Shown: positions 26,980 through 36,309, counted from the stretch's first letter. The stretch: DNA of 64,000 bases from Muricomes intestini (GCF_004346165.1 NZ_SLZZ01000001.1:62001-126000); one strand, 5' to 3'. Program-made: numbers and translations. The notes: generated by a model not told the origin, from the letters alone.

Positions 26980-26995
26980 TTTTTAGAAAGCAATC

Positions 26996-27038
26996 ATATG
27001 ATGTAGGGGCAAAAGGTATTTTGCTCCCTACATCATAT
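26996..27038. repeat. Perfect 13-bp inverted repeat, dispersed element
   Basis: ATATGATGTAGGG (26996-27008) and CCCTACATCATAT (27026-27038) flank a 17-base centre. A related single arm lies at 22333-22357. Its right end overlaps the -35 of the glycyl radical locus promoter. Confidence 0.7.
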
Positions 27039-27073
27039 TGACAAATAATTGGTATTATTATATAATACCAATT
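27038..27073 (+). promoter_or_regulatory. Promoter and 27-nt palindromic operator of the glycyl radical enzyme locus
   Basis: TTGACA (27038-27043), a 17-base spacer and TATAAT (27061-27066), both perfect. A perfect palindrome with 12-base arms (AATTGGTATTAT and complement) and a 3-base centre spans 27047-27073 and covers the -10. A protein bound here would block RNA polymerase. The GntR-type regulator encoded at 31971-32999 is the obvious candidate. Confidence 0.8.
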
Positions 27074-27089
27074 AAAAGGAGAAGATTTT

Positions 27090-27956
27090 ATGAGAGTTTT
27101 TCAGAAAGGTTTCAACTATTCTCAGGATGGCTTTGGAAACCGGCTGGTTTACCATTTGCAGGGCTGCAATATGAAATGCCCATGGTGCTCTAACCCCGAA
27201 GGTATGAAGCCAGAGGGGGTATTAGTTACAGAAAAGGAGTGGCTGCTGGAGGAGGTCTGTCCCCGGCATGCCATTCAAGATGGCAAGCTTGAACGAGAAA
27301 TATGCCGAAGCTGCCGGGAGCGTCAGTGCATTACAAAACACCGGACAAAGGGAATCCGGCTTTCTTATGAGGATGTAAATACAGACGCTTTGGTGGAAGA
27401 GGCCGTGTCCAATTCTTTGATGTTCTATGACGGCGGAGGAGTTACCTTTACCGGGGGCGAAGCTACCGTACAATTTTCAGAACTTTTGGGGGTGTTGAAA
27501 AAGCTGCGGGCTGAGGAAATACATACTGCACTGGAGACTAACGGAACTCATCTACGTCTGCGGGAGTGCTTTCCATATATCAGCCAGCTTATCATGGATT
27601 GCAAGTTGTGTGATGATGCAAAGCACCGTCAGTTTACAGGGGTCTCCAATGTAAAGATTATGGAAAATATACGAGAGGCCGCAAGAGTACATCCCTGTGT
27701 ACACATCCGTGTGCCGCTGATAGGCGGTGTCAATGATAGTGATGAGGAACAGAAAGAATTTCTGGAGTTCTTCAAATCTATAAATGAGAAGAATGTAACG
27801 TTTGAAGTACTGCAGTATCATGAATTCGGTAAAGAAAAATGGCATCAGTGTGGATGGGAGTACCAGATGACAGATGAAGCCCATGTGAGTGGTGAACGGG
27901 TAAAGCAGTTCAGGGAGGCAATTGCGGAATCAGGACTTCAATATATGAGGACATAA
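27090..27956 (+). CDS. Glycyl radical enzyme activase (radical SAM)
   Basis: 288 residues. Near the N terminus HLQGCNMKCPWCSNPEG holds the CX3CX2C cluster motif in the form typical of glycyl radical activating enzymes. A ferredoxin-like insertion follows with fewer Cys than in most relatives (one Cys near residue 57, then CRSCRERQC), so it may hold only one extra cluster. FTGGEATVQ supplies the GGE motif and ALETNGT the next strand. It abstracts hydrogen from the glycine of the enzyme encoded 101 bases downstream. It is the first gene after the palindromic promoter. Confidence 0.92.
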   Translation: MRVFQKGFNYSQDGFGNRLVYHLQGCNMKCPWCSNPEGMKPEGVLVTEKEWLLEEVCPRHAIQDGKLEREICRSCRERQCITKHRTKGIRLSYEDVNTDALVEEAVSNSLMFYDGGGVTFTGGEATVQFSELLGVLKKLRAEEIHTALETNGTHLRLRECFPYISQLIMDCKLCDDAKHRQFTGVSNVKIMENIREAARVHPCVHIRVPLIGGVNDSDEEQKEFLEFFKSINEKNVTFEVLQYHEFGKEKWHQCGWEYQMTDEAHVSGERVKQFREAIAESGLQYMRT

Positions 27957-27970
27957 GATGGAGCGGGGAG

Positions 27971-28038
27971 GGGGCAGACCCTTTTAACAAGAAATAATGA
28001 GAATATTCTGAAAACGGAGCGCAAAAGGGACAGTCCCC
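27971..28038. repeat. Imperfect inverted repeat between activase and glycyl radical enzyme genes
   Basis: GGGGCAGACCCTTTT (from 27971) pairs imperfectly with AAAAGGGACAGTCCCC (28023-28038). The stem lies in the intercistronic gap and may act as an RNA processing or stability element, or be a dispersed repeat. Confidence 0.4.
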
Positions 28039-28057
28039 TTTTAGAAAGGATGGAATT

Positions 28058-30442
28058 ATGGTATCAAGAATTGGATTATCAGCTTCTGAAATTACGGAGC
28101 TGGCAAAAGAAAGGTTTCAGGAAGAACGCAGTATCGACCACCTGGAGGGGTGGTTTCTGGCAAAGGAGATTATGAGGCGTTGTGATGAGGAATTTCAGGA
28201 TGAACCGGACTCTATCCGTATTGCAAAGACGCTGAAGAAGATTGCAGGGGAACTTCCTCTGTGGATTAGTGATTATCATTTGTTTGCAGGGACACAGGAT
28301 GATTCTTTTGCCCGTTCTTATGCGCTGATTAATCCTGCCTTCACCGTGGACTCTTTCAGCGGATATTGTGATCCTGTGGCAGTGTTCGGGGATATTGACC
28401 CTATAGGGGATATTACACAGGAAAGAATTGACGATTTGAAGGAGTATAATAATCATACGGCATTTGCAGATGCGCTGCGCCGGGCATATGACATTGCAGG
28501 GGACAGTACAAGTGAAGCTATCTTTTTCATTGAACAGGTAACAGGACATCTTGTTCCGGATGTGCGGCCCCTGCTTAGATATGGAGTGCAGGGTGTAAAG
28601 GCTGAGATCCGCCGGAACATGGAAGCAGAAACAGATGAGGAGAAGAAGGTTTATTTCCGGGCTATGGATACTGCATTGGATGCAGTACTGATTTTGGCCG
28701 ACAGGTATGCCAAACTGGCACATAAAAAGTATGAAGCGGCAGACGAGAAAGATAAGCCGCGATACGCATTGATGGAAGAGACTTTGAGAAAAGTTCCGGG
28801 AGAAGGAGCAGATAATTTATATGAGGCTATCCAGTCCTTCATTTTAATCTGGCAGACTATGTGTCTGGAGCAGACGCCTAATCCATTTGCCTTTTCAGTG
28901 GGAAATGCAGACAGAATATTTGAGACCTACCGTGCAAGGGAGGAGACAGACCGTGAGACGGCAGCGGCACTGTTCAAACATCTGCTCGTTTTCTTTAATG
29001 TGGCTGACAGAAGTTGGGCAATTTCCCAGAATCTCATTGTTGGTGGAAAATCAAATACAGGGGAGGATATGACAAATCTAACTTCCTATGCTCTTTTAGA
29101 TGCCTACTTTGACATGAATCTTCCTCAACCCATACTTTCCGTAAAACTCCACAAGAACACACCAAGAAAATTGTATGAAAGTCTGGGAAGATTTTTCTTT
29201 ACACCCGGATGTCTGACACCGTCGCTTTTTAATGACGACGCTGTTTTCTCTGTACTTCAGAACATGAGCGGTGTAAGTGCCGAAGATTTGGAGGACTATG
29301 CTGTAGCAGGCTGCCAGGAGCCGCTGATTATGGGAAAGGACAATGGAAATACAACGAACAGCTGGCTGAATCTAGGAAAGGTGCTTGAGCTGTCATTAAA
29401 CGGAGGGGTATCCACCATTACCGGAAAAAGACTGGGCAAGAGCGATGAAGAACTGGGATATGCAGATAAGAAGACGGTGCTTGAGAATATCAGAGAAATA
29501 TTTTATCAAAATCTGGACAAATATCTGGACAAAATGACCGCCTGTGCAAATGCAGCATCTGAGGCAATCGGCCTTCTTCAGGTCCCATTTTTGTCCACTA
29601 TGATGGGGGGCGTAAAAAGCGGTATTGATGCCAGAGACACAAAGAAACAGGGCACAAAATATAACGGAAGCGGATGTTTGATTCACGGATTGTCTGTAGT
29701 GGCAGATTCTTTCATTGCAATTGACACTTTATTAAAGGAACGCCCTCAGGATGTCGACAGGCTGATAGAAGCGCTTCGTACAAACTTTGAAAACGATCCT
29801 GAAATGCAGCAATACCTTTTGACTGCGCCAAAATTCGGAAACCATATAGCCTCGGTGGATGATGAGGCGGCAGAGATTGCAGGCAAGGTCAGTGACATGG
29901 TTGCATCCAGAAAGAATTATCTGGAAAATCCATTCAGGGCAGACTGGTCCACACCTTCCACCCATCTTTTGTATGGATACTGGGTTGGGGCAACACCGGA
30001 CGGAAGAAAAACAAGAGAGCAGCTGGGATATGGAGTGGATCCACTGTATGGAGAGGCGCATCAGGGCCTGGGCTTTCGTATGCTGTCCAATATGAAGCTG
30101 CCCTTTGAGAAGATGAACGGGGGCTATGCATCTCATCTGGGGATTAATCCAAATTATTTCAAGACGCCTGCATTTGAAAGCAAGGGTCTTGAATTCCGGG
30201 ACAAAATTATAGGCCCACTGTTCTATAACCCGCAGAAAAAAGGAATCTCCCCGTTTTATTTATATGTGAACGTAGCCACTCCTGAGATGTTGAGGAAAGT
30301 TTTGGCAGAACCCAAAAAATATGCACCCAGTGGTGTATATATTGTGAGGATTCACGGGACGTTCGTAAATTTCCTGGATTTATCACCGGATATTCAGGAG
30401 GATATTATTAAAAGACTGGATCCGGCATCCACCAGCATGTGA
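28058..30442 (+). CDS. Glycyl radical enzyme, dehydratase/PFL-like family, substrate unknown
   Basis: 794 residues, the full length for this family. The thiyl Cys and the acid/base Glu lie in VAGCQEPLIMG (C419, E421), where most dehydratase-type relatives have GCVEP. The radical Gly is in IVRIHGTFVNFLDLS (G767), with His before and Thr after it, unlike the common RVAGY/RVSGY. Having both C and E suggests a dehydratase or C-O/C-N lyase rather than pyruvate formate-lyase. The neighbouring FGGY kinase suggests a sugar- or polyol-derived substrate. I cannot assign the substrate. AGAAAGGA lies before the ATG. Confidence 0.88.
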   Translation: MVSRIGLSASEITELAKERFQEERSIDHLEGWFLAKEIMRRCDEEFQDEPDSIRIAKTLKKIAGELPLWISDYHLFAGTQDDSFARSYALINPAFTVDSFSGYCDPVAVFGDIDPIGDITQERIDDLKEYNNHTAFADALRRAYDIAGDSTSEAIFFIEQVTGHLVPDVRPLLRYGVQGVKAEIRRNMEAETDEEKKVYFRAMDTALDAVLILADRYAKLAHKKYEAADEKDKPRYALMEETLRKVPGEGADNLYEAIQSFILIWQTMCLEQTPNPFAFSVGNADRIFETYRAREETDRETAAALFKHLLVFFNVADRSWAISQNLIVGGKSNTGEDMTNLTSYALLDAYFDMNLPQPILSVKLHKNTPRKLYESLGRFFFTPGCLTPSLFNDDAVFSVLQNMSGVSAEDLEDYAVAGCQEPLIMGKDNGNTTNSWLNLGKVLELSLNGGVSTITGKRLGKSDEELGYADKKTVLENIREIFYQNLDKYLDKMTACANAASEAIGLLQVPFLSTMMGGVKSGIDARDTKKQGTKYNGSGCLIHGLSVVADSFIAIDTLLKERPQDVDRLIEALRTNFENDPEMQQYLLTAPKFGNHIASVDDEAAEIAGKVSDMVASRKNYLENPFRADWSTPSTHLLYGYWVGATPDGRKTREQLGYGVDPLYGEAHQGLGFRMLSNMKLPFEKMNGGYASHLGINPNYFKTPAFESKGLEFRDKIIGPLFYNPQKKGISPFYLYVNVATPEMLRKVLAEPKKYAPSGVYIVRIHGTFVNFLDLSPDIQEDIIKRLDPASTSM

Positions 30443-30456
30443 AAAGGAGAAAGAAG

Positions 30457-31962
30457 ATGCAGTATTATATTGGAATAGACCTGGGAACCTCCAGCGTGAA
30501 ATCCCTCCTGATGAGAGAAGACGGTGAGATTATCGACACCGCACAGGAAGGATACGATATTATAAAGCCCGACCAGCAGTATGCCCAGCAGGATATGAAC
30601 CTGCTTTGTCGGGCAGCGGAAAGAACAATACAGGCAATTTTAAAGAAGCATCCCGGGACAAGAGACAATATCCGGGGAGTCGGCTATTCCGGGCAGATGC
30701 ACGGTCTGGTGATGATTGATAAAGACGGAAATCTCATCAGAGATGCAATTATATGGGCCGATCAGCGCTCCGGGGAAGAAATCCGGGATATTTATTCGGT
30801 GATACCGGAAGAAGAGTATAAAAAAGTGGTTCTTAATTCGCTGAGCACAGGTTTTTTGATTAGTTCTCTGATGTGGGTAAAAAAGCATGAGCCGGAGGTT
30901 TATGCAAAGATTTTTAAAGTCATGCTCCCAAAAGACTACCTGCGTTATAAAATGTGCGGCGAGCTGGGGACAGACATGTCTGATGCCTCCAGTGCAGTCA
31001 TTTTTGATACAAAAAACAGGCAGTGGGCTTGGGAGTTTATTGACAGACTTGGGCTGGAGAGGGAGTTCTTCGTCCCCTGCCATGAGGCTTATGAAATTGC
31101 CGGGGAGGTGACGGCCGGGTGTGAAAAGAATACAGGCCTGTGGGAAGGCACGAAACTTGTGTACGGCGGCGGCGACAGTCTGATGCAGGGGATAGGAAAC
31201 GGAATTATATCTCCCGGAACACTTTCTGCCAACATCGGAACTTCCAGCCAGCTTTCCTGTGCCCTCCCGGAGCCTTTGTATGACAGCCGGTACCGCACGA
31301 ACACCTTCTGCCATGTGCGGGAGGACAGGTGGATGCTCATGGGCGCTAATTTAAGCGGCGGAGTGGCACTAAAATGGCTGATGAGAAATGTTCTGGATAT
31401 GCAGTCCTATGACGAGATGACTGCACTGGCAGAAAAGGTTCCCGCAGGCAGCAGAGATCTCCTTTTCCTGCCTTATTTAAGCGGAGAGCGAACCCCATAT
31501 AATGATCCCGATGCAAAGGGGATTTATCTGGGGCTTACTTTGAAGCATGCCAGGGCCGAGATGATTCGGAGCACCATGGAGGGAATCATTTTCGGATTGA
31601 GAAATTCTCTGGAAATTTTTCAGGACATGGGGATAGAGTTTCAGCGTATTTTTGCCTCCGGCGGCGGAGCGAGGGGGCATCTGTTCCGGCAGATTCAGGC
31701 AGATATGTTTGGCAAAGAAATCTATACAAGCGTGGGAAAAGAACAGGCATGTGTGGGTGCGGCCATTACAGCAGCAGTGGGTACTGGGGGATACGCCTCC
31801 TATGAAGAGGCATGCGGCTGTGTTGTCCGCCTCAGTGAAGATGTAGTAATTCCCGATGCTGAAAATCAGAAAATATATGAGGAAAGATATGCGGTTTATA
31901 AGGAACTATATCCCAGGAACAAGGATCTGTTTGGTTGCAGAAATCATTGCGAAGGACTATAA
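30457..31962 (+). CDS. FGGY-family carbohydrate kinase, xylulokinase-like
   Basis: 501 residues. YIGIDLGTSSVKSLLM is the N-terminal phosphate-binding motif. GVGYSGQMHGLVMID and IIWADQRS are typical of xylulokinase, and ASGGGARG near residue 400 is the C-terminal adenosine motif. Phosphorylates a ketose or polyol with ATP. The start is at ATG 30457 with AAGGAGAAAG upstream; a GTG 18 bases earlier overlaps the previous stop. With the glycyl radical enzyme next door, the real substrate may be a deoxy- or anhydro-sugar rather than xylulose. Confidence 0.88.
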   Translation: MQYYIGIDLGTSSVKSLLMREDGEIIDTAQEGYDIIKPDQQYAQQDMNLLCRAAERTIQAILKKHPGTRDNIRGVGYSGQMHGLVMIDKDGNLIRDAIIWADQRSGEEIRDIYSVIPEEEYKKVVLNSLSTGFLISSLMWVKKHEPEVYAKIFKVMLPKDYLRYKMCGELGTDMSDASSAVIFDTKNRQWAWEFIDRLGLEREFFVPCHEAYEIAGEVTAGCEKNTGLWEGTKLVYGGGDSLMQGIGNGIISPGTLSANIGTSSQLSCALPEPLYDSRYRTNTFCHVREDRWMLMGANLSGGVALKWLMRNVLDMQSYDEMTALAEKVPAGSRDLLFLPYLSGERTPYNDPDAKGIYLGLTLKHARAEMIRSTMEGIIFGLRNSLEIFQDMGIEFQRIFASGGGARGHLFRQIQADMFGKEIYTSVGKEQACVGAAITAAVGTGGYASYEEACGCVVRLSEDVVIPDAENQKIYEERYAVYKELYPRNKDLFGCRNHCEGL

Positions 31963-31970
31963 TAACACAT

Positions 31971-32999
31971 ATGGGCGAAGAAAATTTATATATCAATGTG
32001 AAAAACCGGATATGTGATGCCATCTTCAACGGCACATATAAAGAAGGAGAAAGAATACCGGCGGAGCGTATTCTGGCGGAGGAGCTGGACGTAAGCCGGG
32101 TAACTCTGCGCAAGGCACTGGCGCTTTTGGAAGAAGACAACCTAATTGTAAGAGAAGTGGGCAGTGGAACGAGGATTTGCTTTCACAATTACGGAACTGC
32201 CGGCAGCATGGATATGATTGTATTGATTGCTCCAGCTAAAAATCCGTTTTTTTCTGAGTTTATTGCCCACTTTCAGATGTATGCGGAGCAGAAGGGCTCC
32301 ATGCTACTTTATGTAGAAAAGCCTCACAGAGAATCCCTGGAAAGCTGTCTGTACCGGCTTTATAAGAGAGGGCTTCAGAATGTGGCAGTGTGGCTGGAGG
32401 ATCTCCCGGTGGATATAGAAAAGCTGAAAAGGCTTAGGGCACTGGGTATGAATATGGTGTTTTTTGACACAGATAAAGGAATTCCTTATGCAGACTGTGT
32501 GGCATTGGACAATAATAGGGCAATTTGTGAGATTTATCAGAAACTGAGAGAGTCAGGGTACACCGATATTGGGTATGCAGGCTGGGACCGGAGCGATATT
32601 TACAGTATCGGGGGACGTGAAAAGGCTTACTTGGAGATATCAGGGAAAAAAGAGATTTTTCTTAGACTTCCCTGGGAATGTCGTAACAGCAGCTGTAACT
32701 TTGTATTGCAGCGTCTGAACGCCTTCAAAGGGGAACTTCCGCAGGCGATTATCTGCGGTGACAGAGAAAGCGGAATGGTGGTATCGAGTGCGGCCGGCCG
32801 TCTGAAACTGCAGATGCAGATAGCGTCCGTAGATGATTTTCCGGAGGCTAGAAAGCGGCATGTGATTACGTATGTCCAGAATCTGAAGGAGTGCGTGAGG
32901 CAGATTTATGAATGTCTGCAAGAGCAGAATCAAAAAGGGGCCCATTGGGTATCAGATGTTTATTTAAAGAGTGGAGGGTATAAGAATGGAATACAGTGA
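31971..32999 (+). CDS. GntR-type HTH regulator with LacI-like sugar-binding domain
   Basis: 342 residues. The N-terminal GntR winged helix (about 1-70, with GERIPAERILAEELDVSRVTLRKAL) is joined to a periplasmic-binding-protein-like effector domain (about 75-335), as in AraR of Bacillus. The likely role is repression of this locus, with the 27-nt palindrome at 27047-27073 as operator and a sugar or sugar phosphate as inducer. The start at ATG 31971 places translation just before the HTH, but the RBS (GAAGGA) is distant. The end overlaps the next gene by 14 bases. Confidence 0.87.
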   Translation: MGEENLYINVKNRICDAIFNGTYKEGERIPAERILAEELDVSRVTLRKALALLEEDNLIVREVGSGTRICFHNYGTAGSMDMIVLIAPAKNPFFSEFIAHFQMYAEQKGSMLLYVEKPHRESLESCLYRLYKRGLQNVAVWLEDLPVDIEKLKRLRALGMNMVFFDTDKGIPYADCVALDNNRAICEIYQKLRESGYTDIGYAGWDRSDIYSIGGREKAYLEISGKKEIFLRLPWECRNSSCNFVLQRLNAFKGELPQAIICGDRESGMVVSSAAGRLKLQMQIASVDDFPEARKRHVITYVQNLKECVRQIYECLQEQNQKGAHWVSDVYLKSGGYKNGIQ

Positions 33000-34005
33000 A
33001 GTGATTAAAAATGCAAGAGGATGCATCGGGCCATATTGCAAGGCGTGCAATGTCTGCAACGGGGTTGTATGCAAGAATACAATACCCGGCCCAGGGGGAA
33101 AGGGCACCGGAGATCTGGCCATAAGAAACTACCGGAAGTGGCAGGAGGTACGTATCAATATGGACACCCTCTGTGAACAAAAATCGGTACAGACAAAAGC
33201 CAAACTCTTTGGGAAGACCTTTGATTATCCGTTCTTTGCGGGCCCGGTAGGCGCAGTAAAACTTCACTACGGAGACAAATATGAAGAACAGGAGTACAAC
33301 GACATTCTTGTTTCGGCCTGTTCAAAAAACGGAATTGCTGCGTTTACCGGTGACGGGACGGATCCTGTTGTGATGACAGAGGCCACAAAGGCGATTCAAA
33401 ATGCAGACGGTGCAGGGGTTCCTACTGTGAAGCCCTGGGATTTAGGAACGATACGGGAGAAGATGGAGCTGGTAAAGAAGTCGGGTGCGTTTGCTGTGGC
33501 GATGGATATTGATGCGGCCGGGCTGCCATTTCTGCAAAACTTAAATCCTCCGGCTGGAAGTAAATCCGTGGAAGAGTTAAAAGAAATCGTAAAGATGGCA
33601 GAGATACCATTTATTCTAAAGGGCATCATGACTCCCGGGGCGGCATACAAGGCAAAGGAAGCAGGAGTTCAGGGAATTGTCGTATCAAACCACGGGGGCC
33701 GTGTACTTGACCAGTGTCCGTCAACAGCCGAGGTTTTGCCTTCCATTGTGGAAGCTGTGGGCGATGAAATGAAGATATTTGTGGACGGCGGAATCCGCTC
33801 TGGAGTTGATCTGTTCAAAGCTTTGGCTCTGGGAGCCGACGGAGCTCTGATTGCACGTCCTTTCGTGACAGCGGTGTACGGAGGAGCGGCAGAAGGAGTT
33901 GCCGCATATATAAGAAAGATTGGAGAGGAATTGAAAGATACCATGGCGATGTGCGGTGCATTTTCCATCTCTGAAATTCAAAAAGATATGATTTGGAAGT
34001 ATTAA
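32986..34005 (+). CDS. FMN-dependent alpha-hydroxy-acid oxidising enzyme
   Basis: 339 residues with the FMN-dependent TIM barrel of the lactate/glycolate oxidase family. VVSNHGGRVLD carries the His/Gly block with the catalytic base, VDGGIRSGVDLFKALALGADG is the phosphate-binding end, and the early barrel strand is PFFAGPVGAVKLHYG. The N terminus has clustered cysteines (CIGPYCKACNVCNGVVC), unlike classical oxidases, perhaps a metal or iron-sulfur site; anaerobic relatives are probably dehydrogenases. The ATG at 32986 has GGAGGG 7 bases upstream. It could oxidise a hydroxy acid made downstream of the glycyl radical enzyme. Confidence 0.85.
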   Translation: MEYSEVIKNARGCIGPYCKACNVCNGVVCKNTIPGPGGKGTGDLAIRNYRKWQEVRINMDTLCEQKSVQTKAKLFGKTFDYPFFAGPVGAVKLHYGDKYEEQEYNDILVSACSKNGIAAFTGDGTDPVVMTEATKAIQNADGAGVPTVKPWDLGTIREKMELVKKSGAFAVAMDIDAAGLPFLQNLNPPAGSKSVEELKEIVKMAEIPFILKGIMTPGAAYKAKEAGVQGIVVSNHGGRVLDQCPSTAEVLPSIVEAVGDEMKIFVDGGIRSGVDLFKALALGADGALIARPFVTAVYGGAAEGVAAYIRKIGEELKDTMAMCGAFSISEIQKDMIWKY

Positions 34006-34113
34006 GAAAATAACCTCTTTTTTTATAGAATTTCTTCAAAAATCTCTTCTCTTTTTTGTGAAAGATTCTGTATTGACTCTGTGTTCGGTCGGGTGGTAGT
34101 ATTGTTAATAAAG

Positions 34114-34129
34114 ACACAGTATATAGTTA
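34114..34129 (+). promoter_or_regulatory. Possible NrdR box before nrdD
   Basis: ACACAGTATATAGTTA resembles the ACACtATATaTtGTGT-type NrdR site and lies 59 bases before nrdD. The match is partial, and a second weak AACACTAAATGTAG lies at about 34145. Tentative. Confidence 0.3.
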
Positions 34130-34187
34130 ATCAGAGATGACTAAACACTAAATGTAGATGAATCAATGAATGAATGGAGTGGGGCTT

Positions 34188-36308
34188 ATGATGAGAATTA
34201 TCAAAAAAGACGGGACAAAAGAAGACTTTAATGTACAAAAGGTTGTGGTAGCAGTCAATAAGTCAGCTTATCGTGCCCTGATTAAATTTACAGATGAGGA
34301 GCTGGATTATATCTGTCAATTTGTTGAGGAAAAGGCAAAGTCCTTAAATGTCATGGACATTCCCATTGCAGAAATGCATAACATTGTGGAGGGCGCCCTC
34401 GAAAAAGTGAATCCGGTTGTGGCAAAGAGTTACAGGGACTATCGGAATTACAAGCAAGATTTTGTGCAGATGCTGGATGAGGTATACAAGAAGAGCCAGT
34501 CCATTATGTACATTGGTGATAAAGAGAACAGCAATACCGACAGTGCACTTGTATCCACTAAGCGCAGCCTTATTTTTAATGAACTGAACAAAGAATTATA
34601 TAAGAAATTTTTCCTGACCGTGGAGGAAATACAGGCTATCCGCGAAGGGTATATCTATATTCATGATATGTCTGCTAGAAGAGATACTATGAACTGCTGC
34701 CTTTTTGATGTAAAGAGCGTGCTGAGCGGCGGCTTTGAGATGGGAAATCTCTGGTACAATGAGCCAAAAACTTTGGACACAGCCTTTGATGTTATAGGAG
34801 ACATTGTTTTAAGTGCTGCAAGTCAGCAGTACGGCGGTTTTACCGTTCCAAGCGTAGATGAGATTTTGGAGCCCTATGCCGAAAAGTCACACAAACGGCT
34901 TCTCGAAAAGTACAGGAAACTTGGACTCCCCGAAGAGAAGGCTCAGGAGGTTGCGTGGAAGGATCTGGAGAAGGAGATGGAGCAGGGCTTTCAGGGCTGG
35001 GAGTACAAGTTTAATTCTGTTTCCTCCAGCCGTGGTGACTACCCCTTTATTACAGTGAGCGCGGGAACCCGCACCAGTATATACGGCAGGCTGGCAACAG
35101 TTAAGATGCTGGAGGTGCGCCGCAAGGGACAGGGAAAGGAAGGACACAAGAAGCCGGTTCTTTTTCCAAAAATCGTATTCTTATATGACGAGAATCTTCA
35201 CGGGCCGGGAAAACCTATGGAGGATTTGTTTGAGGCCGGAATTGAATGCTCCAGGAAAACTATGTACCCCGATTGGCTCAGCCTGACCGGGGAAGGGTAT
35301 GTTCCGGGCATGTATAAGAAGTATGGTAAAATCATCAGCCCTATGGGCTGCCGGGCATTTTTATCTCCGTGGTACCAAAGGGGAGGAATGGAACCTGCAG
35401 ATGAGAAGGACGAGCCGGTGTTTGTGGGTAGATTTAATATTGGGGCTATCAGTCTGCACCTGCCCATGATATATGCAAAGTCTCAGCAGGAAAATAAACC
35501 GTTTTTTGAAGTGTTGGATTACTATCTGAATCTGATCCGGAAGCTGCACCAGAGAACCTATGATTATCTGGGAGAATTGAAGGCATCTACCAACCCGCTG
35601 GCGTACTGTGAAGGCGGATTCTATGGCGGACATCTCGGGTTATATGATAAAATAAAACCTCTCCTTAAGTCGGCAACAGCCTCTTTTGGCATTACGGCAC
35701 TGAATGAACTGCAGGAGCTGTACAACAAAAAATCTCTGGTTGAAGACGGAAGCTTTGCCGTTGAGACTTTAAGTTATATCAACGACAAAATCAATGAGTT
35801 TAAGAAGGAAGATGGGCATCTGTATGCAATCTACGGCACCCCTGCCGAGAATCTCTGCGGTGTGCAGGTACAGCAGTTCCGCAAGAAATACGGAATTATT
35901 GAAAATGTATCTGACAGAGAATATATAAGCAACAGTTTTCACTGTCATGTGAGTGAGGACATTACACCTATAGAAAAACAGGATCTGGAAGGGCGGTTCT
36001 GGAACCTGAGCAACGGCGGAAAGATTCAGTATGTAAAGTATCCGATTAACTACAATATAGAGGCTGTGAAGTCCCTGGTGAGAAGAGCTATGGCAAAGGG
36101 CTTTTACGAGGGGGTGAACCTTTCTCTTTCTTATTGCGACGACTGCGGACATGAAGAACTGGATATGGATGTGTGTCCGGAGTGCGGCAGTAAAAACCTG
36201 ACAAAAATAGACCGAATGAATGGATATCTGTCTTATTCCCGTGTGAAGGGGGACACAAGGCTTAATGACGCCAAGATGGCGGAGATTGCAGAAAGGAAAA
36301 GTATGTAA
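34188..36308 (+). CDS. nrdD: Anaerobic ribonucleoside-triphosphate reductase
   Basis: 706 residues. An N-terminal ATP-cone (about 1-95, MRIIKKDGTKEDFNVQKV) provides allosteric control. The ten-stranded barrel follows, and the C-terminal zinc site is CDDCGHEELDMDVCPECG. The glycyl radical motif is RMNGYLSYSR, some 30 residues from the end. Makes dNTPs without oxygen, with NrdG as activase. Of several close starts, ATG 34188 has GGAGTGGGG just upstream. nrdG begins one base after the stop, so the two are coupled. Confidence 0.96.
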   Translation: MMRIIKKDGTKEDFNVQKVVVAVNKSAYRALIKFTDEELDYICQFVEEKAKSLNVMDIPIAEMHNIVEGALEKVNPVVAKSYRDYRNYKQDFVQMLDEVYKKSQSIMYIGDKENSNTDSALVSTKRSLIFNELNKELYKKFFLTVEEIQAIREGYIYIHDMSARRDTMNCCLFDVKSVLSGGFEMGNLWYNEPKTLDTAFDVIGDIVLSAASQQYGGFTVPSVDEILEPYAEKSHKRLLEKYRKLGLPEEKAQEVAWKDLEKEMEQGFQGWEYKFNSVSSSRGDYPFITVSAGTRTSIYGRLATVKMLEVRRKGQGKEGHKKPVLFPKIVFLYDENLHGPGKPMEDLFEAGIECSRKTMYPDWLSLTGEGYVPGMYKKYGKIISPMGCRAFLSPWYQRGGMEPADEKDEPVFVGRFNIGAISLHLPMIYAKSQQENKPFFEVLDYYLNLIRKLHQRTYDYLGELKASTNPLAYCEGGFYGGHLGLYDKIKPLLKSATASFGITALNELQELYNKKSLVEDGSFAVETLSYINDKINEFKKEDGHLYAIYGTPAENLCGVQVQQFRKKYGIIENVSDREYISNSFHCHVSEDITPIEKQDLEGRFWNLSNGGKIQYVKYPINYNIEAVKSLVRRAMAKGFYEGVNLSLSYCDDCGHEELDMDVCPECGSKNLTKIDRMNGYLSYSRVKGDTRLNDAKMAEIAERKSM

Positions 36309-36309
36309 C

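Noticed and set aside
28058-30442. Pyruvate formate-lyase
   Set aside because: PFL has a Cys-Cys active-site pair; here a single Cys with Glu two residues on (GCQEP) marks the dehydratase/lyase branch.
34006-34187. Riboswitch before nrdD
   Set aside because: I looked for a cobalamin or other known aptamer core and saw none; only a weak NrdR-like site is present.
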